Shown here: positions 36,361 through 45,686 of the stretch, piece by piece
Position numbering within the stretch: position 1 is the stretch's first letter
Layout: each line of letters begins with the position of its first letter
NCBI RefSeq assembly: GCF_947253065.1
Contig: NZ_CAMXWS010000002.1
Location: 1-64,000, forward strand
Source: an uncultured Corynebacterium sp.
GTDB taxonomy: Bacteria > Actinomycetota > Actinomycetes > Mycobacteriales > Mycobacteriaceae
Direction of reading: 5' to 3'
Length of the DNA stretch: 64,000 nucleotides
The notes under the pieces: model-generated
Databases searched by the model: none
What the model saw: only the letters and a program-made list of their open reading frames with translations
What the model was told of the DNA's origin: nothing
Translations under genes and position numbers: made by a program

Positions 36361-37101
36361 ATGAAGTACTTACGTAGAACAGCACTCACGAGCATCGCGA
36401 CCATCGCGGCGTTGGCTGCCGGCTGCTCCACTGCAGATGATGCCGAACCGCCGCCGACCAGTGAGGTCGCTAGTAGTGCGGAATCAAGTCCGGATGCGGT
36501 AACGGAGACGGTCACTGAGAAGGCATCTGGTGGCGATGACGCCGCTGGCAAGGATGGCGCAGAGACACCTGAGAACGGCCGCGATAATGGCGGGGCCCCT
36601 GATGAAAATTGCGCGGCCCTGCCCACCGATCCACGCGAGCAGTACCCGGACGGTTCCGCGCCGGGCCGGATGCCGCAGGCAGGCCCGAACCCGTCGGGCA
36701 CGCAGTACTGGATTGAAAACGTGGAAAACAACTATGACCCGTGCGCACCGATTAGCTGGATCGTCTTCCGCGGCACCTTAGGTGATGAGAATAAGCAGGG
36801 CGGTACGGCCTCGTCCATCGTGGATGGTGCAGCCTTCTATATCGACGGCATCCCGGTCAGTGGCATGAAAATCGTCACGTCAGTAGAAGGTGTGAAGAAG
36901 CTCGACGAACGCACCGTGGAATTCTCGTGGGGTGAGCGTGGCGGCGCGACGGTCGAGGGCATCACTGACCACTACTCAGTAACCCTTGAGTCCAGGGGCA
37001 GCGTACTTGAACCGGTGAGCGGTGATACAAAACCATTCCTCGCCATGTGGAATGAGACCCCCGAAAATGAGTATGTCCTGGGACATGGGGAGGAAAACTA
37101 G
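36361..37101 (+). CDS. Lipoprotein, LppP/LprE-like (copy A)
   Basis: 246 residues. Signal peptide ending ALAAGC (lipobox, Cys at about 21), then a disordered acidic linker of about 60 residues, then a domain with CAALPTDPREQYPDG, NYDPCAPISWIVF and VEFSWGERGG. The motif YDPCA-hydrophobic-SW resembles LppP/LprE lipoproteins of mycobacteria. The two Cys are probably disulfide-bonded outside the cell. Clearly paralogous to the next gene. No RBS stands out. Function unknown. Confidence 0.82.
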   Translation: MKYLRRTALTSIATIAALAAGCSTADDAEPPPTSEVASSAESSPDAVTETVTEKASGGDDAAGKDGAETPENGRDNGGAPDENCAALPTDPREQYPDGSAPGRMPQAGPNPSGTQYWIENVENNYDPCAPISWIVFRGTLGDENKQGGTASSIVDGAAFYIDGIPVSGMKIVTSVEGVKKLDERTVEFSWGERGGATVEGITDHYSVTLESRGSVLEPVSGDTKPFLAMWNETPENEYVLGHGEEN

Positions 37102-37126
37102 CGTGTGCCCAGTAAGCTGATCGCTT

Positions 37127-37846
37127 ATGAAAGCGCACCGTAGTCCTTTTCTTGCAGTCCTGGCAGCAATCGCAATGCTTGCTGCTGGCTGCTCCTCCCC
37201 CGCCGGTCTTGAAGAGCCGGAGCTGAGCACGCAGGCTCAACCTTCGGCATCCGCCGCTGATGAAGAGGTCACCGAAACCGTGACCAAGGATGCCGACCCG
37301 GATGATGGCGATGACAACGGGGACGGCAGCGAGGGCGCGAAAAAGAAAAAGCGCAAGGGCTCCAGCACATGCGCTTCCCTGCCGAAGGACCCGCGCGACC
37401 AATACGCGGACGGCACCGCACCGGGGCGTATGCCAACCATGGAGCCCGGCAGTGATTTCAACTACTGGATCGCGGACATTGAAAACCACTACGACCCGTG
37501 TGCGGAAGTCAGCTGGGTTCTCTTCCACGGTGAGACCGGCTCACCGGAAAGCCCGGCAATGACTGCGGGTGCGCGTGCCGACGGCGTGGCGTTCTACATC
37601 AACGGTGAACCGGACGGCGAGATGCGTATCTTCGCCGCTATCGAGGACATCCATGTCGATGGCGACACCGTTGAGTTCTCCTGGGGTGAGCGCACCGGCT
37701 ACACCGCTGATGGCATCACCGCGCACTATTCCGTCACGCTCACCACGGAAAACGGGCGGATTGAGGCAGTCGACGGCGAAGTGGGCAAGTTCAACCGTGT
37801 GTGGGATGAACCGTCCTTCCAATACATGCTGGGCACCTACGACTAA
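37127..37846 (+). CDS. Lipoprotein, LppP/LprE-like (copy B)
   Basis: 239 residues. Lipobox MLAAGC (Cys at about 23), acidic linker ending in a lysine-rich patch (AKKKKRKG), then the same C-terminal domain as copy A: CASLPKDPRDQYADG, HYDPCAEVSWVLF, VEFSWGERTGY, HYSVTL. The shared order and spacing show a tandem duplication; the linkers have diverged. The gap to copy A is 25 bases, so the two are probably in one transcript. Confidence 0.82.
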   Translation: MKAHRSPFLAVLAAIAMLAAGCSSPAGLEEPELSTQAQPSASAADEEVTETVTKDADPDDGDDNGDGSEGAKKKKRKGSSTCASLPKDPRDQYADGTAPGRMPTMEPGSDFNYWIADIENHYDPCAEVSWVLFHGETGSPESPAMTAGARADGVAFYINGEPDGEMRIFAAIEDIHVDGDTVEFSWGERTGYTADGITAHYSVTLTTENGRIEAVDGEVGKFNRVWDEPSFQYMLGTYD

Positions 37847-37886
37847 ACCGTCTGACGGATTCGGGGAGCGCGCGTAGGGTCGCGGT

Positions 37887-38363
37887 ATGACAACAAACCA
37901 ACGGAAACCAATTCCGAAAGTCGCCTACGCGCCCATGCTTGGCATGGAGACCTACGTGCGGGCACGTGTGGAAAAGGAATACTCGCACCTTGTGCAGCTG
38001 CGGGCCTCCGCGATCAACCAGTGCGTCTATTGCTTAGCGATGCACCGCCGGGATGCCAGGAAAGATGGCTGGTCGGAGGAGAAGATCAGCCGGGTAGAGA
38101 ACTGGACGGACACTCCGGACGCTTTCACCGATAAGGAGCGGGCAGCGCTCGAGCTGACGGATGCGGTGACGAAGATCCACGGTGAAGAATCGGTGCCGGA
38201 TGAGCTCTGGGACCGTGTTGAGCACCACCACGGCGAAAAGGGTGCGCGGAATCTGCTGATGGCGATTGTCACGATCAACGCGTGGAACCGGATCGGAATC
38301 ACCACGCGCCTGGATCCGAAGAGTCTTTCCGGGGTCACGGCGTTCGATCTCGGCCAAAAATAA
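37887..38363 (+). CDS. Carboxymuconolactone decarboxylase / AhpD-like protein
   Basis: 158 residues, all-helical. The AhpD-core motif is CVYCLAMHRRDARKDG (CxxC with a following His) at about 50-65, which supports a redox-active dithiol as in alkylhydroperoxidase D homologues. The segment NLLMAIVTINAWNRIGI near 130 is family-typical. It probably works as a peroxidase partner or thiol oxidoreductase; the substrate is unknown. Start codon after a short spacer from copy B. Confidence 0.9.
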   Translation: MTTNQRKPIPKVAYAPMLGMETYVRARVEKEYSHLVQLRASAINQCVYCLAMHRRDARKDGWSEEKISRVENWTDTPDAFTDKERAALELTDAVTKIHGEESVPDELWDRVEHHHGEKGARNLLMAIVTINAWNRIGITTRLDPKSLSGVTAFDLGQK

Positions 38364-38515
38364 CCCTGCTTCCCTCCCCCTCGGCTCCCCCTCGTGGGAA
38401 TTGGGGCTGGTGGACGCGGAATCGTCGATAAGCGATGCGAAACATTGGCGGCGCGCGGGCCGATAGGTGGTTTGGAACCTGATGTAGTAACTGTGAGCCC
38501 GTAAACTGGAGCGCC

Positions 38516-40033
38516 ATGACCGACAAGAAGCCCGACCTGACCACGACCGCCGGAAAGATCGAGGACCTGCGTAACAGGCTCGCTGAATCGCGTGAGCCGA
38601 TGGGCAGCGAAGCGACGCGTGCCGCGGGCGAGGCAGGGATCTCCACCGCACGGCAGCGCGTTGAGGCACTGTTGGATACAGACAGCTTCGTGGAAACAGA
38701 CGCGCTGGCACGTCACCGTGTTGAGGAATACGGCATGGGACGCACCAAGCCCGCCACCGATGGTGTTGTCACGGGCTACGGGCTTATCGACGGCCGACGG
38801 GTCACCGTCTACTCCCACGACTCCTCCATCTTCGACGGTCAGATGGGTGAGGTGTACGCCGAGAAGATCCTGAAGATCTACGACTTGGCAATCAAGACGG
38901 GTGTTCCCGTCATTGCCATCCACGACTCCACGGGCGGACGTCTGCAGGAAGGCGTGGTCACTGCGGCGATGTCGGCGCGGATCCTACGCAAGGCCACTGA
39001 GGCATCGGGCGTTGTCCCGCAGATCTCCGTTGTTGCTGGTGAGGTCGCATCCTTGGCGGCACTTCTGGTGCCGGTCAGTGACATCACGGTGATGGTGAAG
39101 AATGCGACGATGCACCTGACGTCGGTGAGCGCTGTGACGAAGGTGACGCGTCGTGTGGCTACCGCGAAGTCGCTGGGCAGCTCCGATGTTCATTCGAAGA
39201 TCACGGGCATTGCGCAGCTGACCGCCCCAACGGACCTGGAGGCTATGTCCACCGTGCGTGAGCTGGTGGCATTCCTGCCAGAGAATAACCGCGCGGCCTC
39301 CCCGATCAATGACAGCTCGACCGAGCCGGAAACCGCTGATCTGGATACGTTCATCCCGAATTCGAATGCGGAATCTTATGATGTCCGCGAGATCATCAAC
39401 CGTGTCACTGACAAGGGCCTGATGGAGCTCAGCCGCGGATACGCGGACAATATCGTCACCGGTTTTGCCCACATTTCGGGCCGTGCTGTGGGCATTGTGG
39501 CGAACCAGCCGAGCGTGCTCGCCGGCTGCCTCGACCACGCCGCTGCACGCAAGGCCGCACGCTTTATCCGCGTGTGTGATTCCTTCAATATCCCGATCGT
39601 TGAATTTGTCGACTCCCCTGGCTTCTTCCCGTCCGAGGAGGAAGAGCACCTCGGCTCCGCGAATTATGGCGCTGCCCTCGCATTCGCGTACGCGGAGGCA
39701 CAGGTTGGCAAGGTCACGGTGATCACCCGCCGCGCGATCGGCCCGTCGTACGTGACCATGGGTTCGAAGGACCTCGGCGCCGACATCGTCCTGGCATGGC
39801 CGACTGCGCAAATCGCGCTTGCCGACGCCACCACTGCCGCCGAGCTTCTCTCCGTCGACGCTGATGAATACGCCGCCGCCAATATGACGCCGTATGTAGC
39901 CACCGAGCGTGGTCTCGTGGACATCGTCATCGAGCCGTCTCAGACCCGCACCCAGATCCTTGAGGCTCTCCGCCTTCTGGAGCGCAAGGTGGTCTACGCC
40001 CTGCCGAAGAAGCACGGCAATATTCCGCTCTAA
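38516..40033 (+). CDS. accD: Acyl-CoA carboxylase beta-subunit homologue (AccD2/DtsR2-like, degenerate active site)
   Basis: 505 residues. The N-terminus (PDLTTTAGKIEDLRNRLAE) and the C-terminus (PKKHGNIPL) match DtsR2/AccD2 of C. glutamicum as I remember it, but the catalytic core has changed. The family GAGAR reads STGGR (138-142), the ACAGG oxyanion-hole segment reads EVASL (176-180), and YGGAYCVMG reads IGPSYVTMG (about 408-416). Roughly 30 residues are missing before the C-terminal block. The frame is open and follows normal codon usage. It may be a structural partner rather than a carboxyltransferase. accE follows after 47 bases. Confidence 0.85.
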   Translation: MTDKKPDLTTTAGKIEDLRNRLAESREPMGSEATRAAGEAGISTARQRVEALLDTDSFVETDALARHRVEEYGMGRTKPATDGVVTGYGLIDGRRVTVYSHDSSIFDGQMGEVYAEKILKIYDLAIKTGVPVIAIHDSTGGRLQEGVVTAAMSARILRKATEASGVVPQISVVAGEVASLAALLVPVSDITVMVKNATMHLTSVSAVTKVTRRVATAKSLGSSDVHSKITGIAQLTAPTDLEAMSTVRELVAFLPENNRAASPINDSSTEPETADLDTFIPNSNAESYDVREIINRVTDKGLMELSRGYADNIVTGFAHISGRAVGIVANQPSVLAGCLDHAAARKAARFIRVCDSFNIPIVEFVDSPGFFPSEEEEHLGSANYGAALAFAYAEAQVGKVTVITRRAIGPSYVTMGSKDLGADIVLAWPTAQIALADATTAAELLSVDADEYAAANMTPYVATERGLVDIVIEPSQTRTQILEALRLLERKVVYALPKKHGNIPL

Positions 40034-40080
40034 AAGTTGTAATTAGTCCCGCACATTCCCTGTTAGGAGGTTCACCTGCA

Positions 40081-40317
40081 ATGTCTTCGCCGCAATCTCA
40101 GGCACAGTCCACCGCCAAGCCGATGTTCACCGTGGTCAAGGGCAACCCGACCGAAGAAGAGCTAGCTGCGCTGACCCAGGTGCTCACCGACCTGCAGCAA
40201 GCCGCGAAGTCCCGTACCTCCGGCGGCCACCGCAACCTCTGGGGCCGCCCTACCCCGCGCGATCACGGCCCGGTGCTGTACAACCCTTCGGCTTTCAACT
40301 CGCAGACGCTGTTTTAA
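40081..40317 (+). CDS. accE: Acyl-CoA carboxylase epsilon subunit
   Basis: 78 residues, the small subunit found only in actinobacterial acyl-CoA carboxylases; it helps join the beta core to the biotinylated alpha subunit. The segment VVKGNPTEEELAALTQVL is the hallmark, and the protein ends with a WGRP motif and a short polar tail. RBS TAGGAGG precedes the ATG. It lies between the accD-like gene and maf. Confidence 0.93.
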   Translation: MSSPQSQAQSTAKPMFTVVKGNPTEEELAALTQVLTDLQQAAKSRTSGGHRNLWGRPTPRDHGPVLYNPSAFNSQTLF

Positions 40318-40320
40318 ATA

Positions 40321-40911
40321 ATGCGCCTTGTTCTCGCTTCCCAGTCACCTTCACGGAAGATGATCCTGACCAATGCTGGTGTGGATCCCATCCAGCATCC
40401 GGCTCATGTGGATGAGGATGCGATCATTGCCTCGCTCGCTGGCGCCACTCCCGCTGAGGTCGTGTCCACTCTGGCACGTGCCAAGGCTGATGCTGTCGCA
40501 CCGGAATACCCGGGCGATATCGTCGTCGGCTGCGATTCCATGCTCCTGCTCGACGGGGAGCTCCAAGGCAAACCGCACACCGTGGAAGCGACCATTGCGC
40601 GCTGGAAAGCCCAGCGTGGCCAAACCGCTGAGCTGGTCACCGGCCACGCGATCGGCCTCAATGGCCAGTGGGTCGTGGACACCGTGTCCACCCGCATCCA
40701 CTTCGGTGATGTCAGCGATGCTGATATTGAGGCTTATGCCCGCTCCGGCGAACCACTCGAGTGCGCCGGCGCGTTCACTCTTGAGGCCCTTGGCGGCTGG
40801 TTCATCGATTCGATCGAGGGTGATCAAACCAGCGTGATCGGCCTATCCCTGCCGCTTTTGCGCCAGGCACTGTACTCGTTTGGTATCAGCGCCTCGGACC
40901 TCTGGCGCTAG
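40321..40911 (+). CDS. maf: Maf-family nucleoside triphosphate pyrophosphatase
   Basis: House-cleaning enzyme that hydrolyses modified NTPs to NMP and PPi. 196 residues. [19 protein letters not shown] is the N-terminal signature, [18 protein letters not shown] the metal-binding strand, and [29 protein letters not shown]-type blocks follow (the last reads IGLSLPLL). Starts three bases after the accE stop, so the genes are translationally linked. Confidence 0.94.
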   Translation: [196 protein letters not shown]

Positions 40912-40933
40912 TAATTCCCCCCCTACCAGGACG

Positions 40934-41647
40934 CTATTCCTTTTCGCCCTGCTCAACCAGCTTTTCGGAGTTCTGGTACAGCCGGATCACTGAGATGACG
41001 AACTCCAGGACCACGCGTCCAATGATGATGTTCAGTACCACCCAGATGGTGCCAAAGATCAGCCAACCAAGGACGGAGGAAATTCCTACACCGTAGACAA
41101 ATGACGTGCTCATGATGATGTAGAACAAACCACCGATCCAGAACAGGATCTGGGTGACGATGTGGATGATGTAGAGCACCTTCGCGAAGTCGTCGGTGAC
41201 GAAGTCGCGGAAGGAGAAATCAAACAGGGCGGAGAAGAATGACTTCTTCTGCACCGGCTGTCCGCCCACCATCGGCTGGCCTGGGTACGCGCCTTGTGGG
41301 TAGCCATACTGCGGCGGGTAACCAGCCATCGGTGCACCGTGCTGCGGGTATTGCGTCGTGCCGTACGAGCTTGCACCGTAAGTGCCGGTGCCAGTGCCCG
41401 TGGTCGGCGTGGAGGTGGAAGACGGCGCGCCCCACGCGGATGTGGAATCAACCTGATCGATGTTCTCGGACTTAGGGAGGCTCTTGGTTTCAGCAGTTTC
41501 GTTAACCCCAGTAGCGCTGTTGAGGTTGTTCAGCTTGTCCAGGTTCTCTGTCTCAGCGGTTCCATCAATGGCGTTGAAATCAGTGGAATCGGTGGCGGTG
41601 TCATCTGGGTTCAGCGGGTTGTTATCCGGGTTGAAAGGTGTAGACAT
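40934..41647 (-). CDS. DUF4282 membrane protein
   Basis: 237 residues. The first 130 residues are disordered, with Asn/Thr repeats and a Gly/Tyr/Pro stretch (YPPQYGYPQGAYPGQP). Then FFSALFDFSFRDFVTDDFAKVLY leads into two membrane segments, the DUF4282 domain. Function unknown; the Pro/Tyr-rich tract suggests protein contacts at the membrane. Convergent with maf. Confidence 0.9.
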   Translation of the reverse strand: MSTPFNPDNNPLNPDDTATDSTDFNAIDGTAETENLDKLNNLNSATGVNETAETKSLPKSENIDQVDSTSAWGAPSSTSTPTTGTGTGTYGASSYGTTQYPQHGAPMAGYPPQYGYPQGAYPGQPMVGGQPVQKKSFFSALFDFSFRDFVTDDFAKVLYIIHIVTQILFWIGGLFYIIMSTSFVYGVGISSVLGWLIFGTIWVVLNIIIGRVVLEFVISVIRLYQNSEKLVEQGEKE

Positions 41648-41870
41648 TTTGTTCCTTCGTGGCTAATTCGGGGATGGTCGGGAATAGGTGGTTCGTCGAT
41701 AAGCGTCCCAGCGCACAGCGTTGCGCACGATGTTGAACGCGGACGAATGCCACGTAGTTTACGGGTCTCAGCTCGTGTTTGGTGGGCGAAAAGGGCTACG
41801 CTGGTGGACTTGTGCTTTTCATGCACAGCAAAATGCCATTTTTCGTACATGAATTTTTGAAGGAGTTCCG

Positions 41871-44075
41871 GTGAGTCCTAACGCGTCCCGAATGCGCGCG
41901 ACCGCACCTGAAAAAACCAAAGAACTAGATGTAGAGAGCTTCCACGACGAAGCACACGAAGAACTGGACGCCAAGGGCTACTCCCGCGTGAACAAGCGCG
42001 TGTTCATCGCCTCCGGCATCCTGATCATCGCCTTCGTGCTGTGGTCCGCGATCTTCCCCGGCCAGGCCGAGACCGTGATCTTCGGTTCCATGGACTGGAT
42101 CGGCCGCACGTTCGGCTGGTACTACGTCCTCACCGCCGCGCTCATCGTGATCTTCGTCCTCACCGTCGCCTTGAGTAAATTCGGCGAGATCCGTTTGGGC
42201 CCCGACCACTCGCGGCCGCGATTCAGCCTCTTCACGTGGGCATCGATGCTCTTTGCCGCCGGCATCGGCGTGGATTTGATGTTCTTCGCCATCTCCGGCC
42301 CGGCCGCCAACTTCCTGACCCCGCCGGACAACGCCGCGCTTTCCGACGAAGCCGCGCGGATGGCCCCCGTCTGGACCATCTTCCACTACGGCATCCCCGG
42401 CTGGTCCATGTACGCCCTGATGGGCGTAGCGCTCGGCCTGGCGGCGTACCGCTACCACCTGCCGCTGTCCATCCGCTCCGCGCTCGCCCCGCTGTTCGGC
42501 AAGCGCATCAAGGGGGTTGCCGGCGACACCGTTGACGTCGTGGCCACCATCGGCACCATCTTCGGTATTGGTACCTCGCTGGGTATCGGAGTTGTCTTCC
42601 TCAACTACGGCCTGACCGCGCTGTTCGGCATCCCGAACAACCTGACTGTCTGGATCGCGCTCATCATCGTGTCGGTGGCAATGGCGACGGTGTCGGCAGT
42701 CTCAGGCGTCGATAAGGGCATTCGACGTCTCTCCGAGACCAACGTCTTCCTTGCCCTGGGCCTGTTGGCCTACATCCTGCTCGCGGGCGACACGCCCACC
42801 CTGCTCAAGCAGCTCGTGCAGAATGCCGGCGACTCGCTCAGCCAGCTGCCGAATATGCTGTTCGCCACCTTCGGCTACACCGGCGGCGCTGCCGATTACC
42901 CGGCGGACCAGTGGCTGCAGGACTGGACAATCTTCTTCTGGGCGTGGTGGATCGCGTGGGCGCCGTTCGTCGGCCTGTTCCTCACCCGCATCTCCCGCGG
43001 CCGTACCCTGCGTGAATTCATCATCGGCGTGCTGATTGTCCCGCCGGGATTCATCCTGCTGTTCATCTCCATCCTGTCCAACTCCGCGCTGGCGCACTTC
43101 CAGGCGGGCGACGAGGCTTTCCTGAACGAGGCCGTGGAGATCCCCGAATCCGGCTACTTCAACCTGCTATCGCAGTACCCGGGCGCGACCTTCCTGATCG
43201 GCCTGTCCGTCCTCGTCGGTCTGCTGCTGTACGTCACCTCCGCCGACTCCGGCGCACTCGTCATGGCGAATATGACGTCGTACGCCACCCGCGGCGATTC
43301 CGACGGTGCGCCGTGGCTGCGTATCTTCTGGGCCGTCATCATCGGCGCGCTCACCCTAGCCATGCTGCTTGTAGACGGCGTGTACACCCTCCAAGCCGCC
43401 ACCGTCCTGATCGGCCTGCCGTTCTCGGTGGTGATGTACCTGCTCATGGCATCGGTGGCGAAGGTACTGCGCGCCGAGAAACGCGCCCAAGATTCCGCCA
43501 CCCGCGCACTCGTGTCGCGCTCCATGGCAGGTAGTGGCGCCGGTGAAGACAACCGCGACTGGCGGGACCGTCTTGCCCGCCGCGTCTACTTCCCTACCCG
43601 CGCCGATGCTGTCGCATTCATGAACGACACCGCCTCCCCCGCCCTGCGCGAAATCGCCGCCGAGCTCAAGCACCTCGGCCGCGAAGTGCACGTCGTCGAG
43701 GATGTCGCCGAAGACACCGGCCTGCCGTTCATCGACCTGACCATGACGTTCACCGACCACGACGAGTTCAAGTACCAGCTCTACCCGCTCGCCTACGAGG
43801 TGCCCACCTACGCCACCAACGCGCGTGAAGGCCAGGAGCACTTCTACCGCGTCGAGGTCTTCAACGCCCGCGGCACCCGCGGCCACAACGTGATCATGTA
43901 CAACAAGGACCAGGTCATCCAGGACGTGATCAACTACTTCGACCGCCACCTCTTCTACATGGACATGGCAGACGATGCCAGCGGCCAGGTCATCGCTCAT
44001 TCCTCTGTGCCGGCCCCCACCACGTGGGACGACGCTGGCGCGGACATCGATGTGGCGGAGAACACGGAGCACTAA
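41871..44075 (+). CDS. betT: BCCT-family choline/betaine transporter, BetT type
   Basis: 734 residues from GTG 41871 with AAGGAG upstream. About twelve membrane segments; the BCCT signature region WWIAWAPFVGLFLTRISRGRT is near residue 365. The block GWSMYALMGVALGLAAYRYHLPLSIRSALAPLFG is characteristic of BetT-like proton-driven choline carriers. The last 190 residues form a hydrophilic C-terminal domain, often involved in osmotic sensing. The following genes oxidise choline, so choline is the likely substrate. Confidence 0.93.
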   Translation: MSPNASRMRATAPEKTKELDVESFHDEAHEELDAKGYSRVNKRVFIASGILIIAFVLWSAIFPGQAETVIFGSMDWIGRTFGWYYVLTAALIVIFVLTVALSKFGEIRLGPDHSRPRFSLFTWASMLFAAGIGVDLMFFAISGPAANFLTPPDNAALSDEAARMAPVWTIFHYGIPGWSMYALMGVALGLAAYRYHLPLSIRSALAPLFGKRIKGVAGDTVDVVATIGTIFGIGTSLGIGVVFLNYGLTALFGIPNNLTVWIALIIVSVAMATVSAVSGVDKGIRRLSETNVFLALGLLAYILLAGDTPTLLKQLVQNAGDSLSQLPNMLFATFGYTGGAADYPADQWLQDWTIFFWAWWIAWAPFVGLFLTRISRGRTLREFIIGVLIVPPGFILLFISILSNSALAHFQAGDEAFLNEAVEIPESGYFNLLSQYPGATFLIGLSVLVGLLLYVTSADSGALVMANMTSYATRGDSDGAPWLRIFWAVIIGALTLAMLLVDGVYTLQAATVLIGLPFSVVMYLLMASVAKVLRAEKRAQDSATRALVSRSMAGSGAGEDNRDWRDRLARRVYFPTRADAVAFMNDTASPALREIAAELKHLGREVHVVEDVAEDTGLPFIDLTMTFTDHDEFKYQLYPLAYEVPTYATNAREGQEHFYRVEVFNARGTRGHNVIMYNKDQVIQDVINYFDRHLFYMDMADDASGQVIAHSSVPAPTTWDDAGADIDVAENTEH

Positions 44076-44171
44076 ACACAGAGATAGGTACCCTCGAAAG
44101 AGGGGAAGCGCGATCGGCCGAGAACTTCCTTGGCGTGACCGCGGACAATACGTTTTGCGAAAGGACAGTTA

Positions 44172-45656
44172 ATGTCACAAGCCCAAACCTTGTTCATCGA
44201 CGGCCAGTGGGTCGCAGCAGAAAATGGCGCAACCCGCGACATCCTCTGCCCGGCAGATGGCACCCACGTGGGCACCGTCTCCGAAGGCACCTCCGGCGAT
44301 GCGGAGCGCGCAGTTCTGGCCGCCCGCGCCGCTTTTGAGAAGGGCGAGTGGAGGAACACGCCGGCCGCACAGCGCGGTGACTTCCTGATCAAGGTTGGTG
44401 ACGAGCTGCTCCGCCGCAAGGACGAATTTGCCAAGGCCGAGGCACTCGACACGGGCAAGCGCCTCGTCGAGGCAGAGGGCGATATGGAAGACATCGCCAA
44501 CTGCTTCCGCTACTTCGGCAAGGTCGCAGATTCCAACCCGGGACGGCTTATCGACGCTGGAGATGACACCGTCATCGACCGCGTTGTCACCGAGCCGATC
44601 GGTGTCTGCGGCATGATCACCCCGTGGAATTTCCCGCTGCTCCAGGCATCGTGGAAGATCGCCCCGGCCATTGCTGCTGGCAACACCTTTGTGATCAAGC
44701 CGTCTGAGCTCACCCCGCACACCACCATCAAGATCGTGGAACTGATGGATGAGCTGGGTCTGCCCAAGGGCGTGGCCAATGTGGTCACCGGCGACGGCGC
44801 TAATGTCGGCTCCGTGCTCTCCTCCCACCCGGAGGTAAACCTGGTTTCCTTCACCGGTGGTCTGGAGACCGGCCGCATCATTGCTAAGTCCGCTGCCGAA
44901 GGCGTCAAGCAGGTTGCACTCGAGCTGGGTGGCAAGAACCCGAACGTCATCTTCGCGGATGCGGATTACGACGCAGCGCTGGACAATGCGCTTAACGCCG
45001 CGTTCATGGACTCCGGCCTGGTCTGCTCTGCAGGCACCCGCCTGGTCATCGAGGAATCCATCGCCGAGCGCTTCGTCGACGACCTGGTTGCCCGCGCCAA
45101 GGACATCGTCATGGGTGGCCCGTTTGATGAAAAGGCTGAGACCGGCCCGCTGATCTCCAAGGAGCACCGCGACAAGGTCACCGACTACGTCGAGCGCGGC
45201 ATCAAGGCTGGCGCTCGCCTTCGCTGTGGCCACGACTGGGGTGGCGAGGAACTCAAGGACGGCTTCTTCTACTCCCCGACCGTCCTGGACCAGTGCACCA
45301 GCGACAACCCGGCTGTGCAAGAAGAAGGCTTCGGCCCGGTCATCACCGTGGAGACCTTCTCCACCGAGGAAGAGGCCATCAAGATTGCCAACGACACCGA
45401 CTACGGTCTCGCCGGCGCAGTCTGGACCTCCGATATGGGCACCGCCAACCGTGTTTCCCGTGCTCTGCAGCACGGCACGATCTGGATCAACGACTACCAC
45501 CCGTACATCCCGCAGGCGGAGTGGGGCGGCTTCAAGCTCTCCGGCATCGGCCGCGAACTTGGCCACACCGGTCTCGAGGAATACCAGCAGACCAAGCACA
45601 TCTACCACAACACCGAACCGGCGGTGACCGGCTGGTTCCCGAATAAGCAGTCCTAG
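44172..45656 (+). CDS. betB: Betaine aldehyde dehydrogenase
   Basis: NAD(P)-dependent oxidation of betaine aldehyde to glycine betaine. 494 residues. Visible: TPWNFPLLQASWKIAPAIAAGN, the coenzyme loop FTGGLETGR, the catalytic Glu in LELGGKNPN, and the catalytic Cys in SGLVCSAGTRL. Adjacent betT and choline oxidase support the substrate. RBS AAAGGA seven bases before ATG 44172. Confidence 0.93.
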   Translation: MSQAQTLFIDGQWVAAENGATRDILCPADGTHVGTVSEGTSGDAERAVLAARAAFEKGEWRNTPAAQRGDFLIKVGDELLRRKDEFAKAEALDTGKRLVEAEGDMEDIANCFRYFGKVADSNPGRLIDAGDDTVIDRVVTEPIGVCGMITPWNFPLLQASWKIAPAIAAGNTFVIKPSELTPHTTIKIVELMDELGLPKGVANVVTGDGANVGSVLSSHPEVNLVSFTGGLETGRIIAKSAAEGVKQVALELGGKNPNVIFADADYDAALDNALNAAFMDSGLVCSAGTRLVIEESIAERFVDDLVARAKDIVMGGPFDEKAETGPLISKEHRDKVTDYVERGIKAGARLRCGHDWGGEELKDGFFYSPTVLDQCTSDNPAVQEEGFGPVITVETFSTEEEAIKIANDTDYGLAGAVWTSDMGTANRVSRALQHGTIWINDYHPYIPQAEWGGFKLSGIGRELGHTGLEEYQQTKHIYHNTEPAVTGWFPNKQS

Positions 45657-45686
45657 TTTTCACTCTTAGTTCTAAGGAGATTTTTC

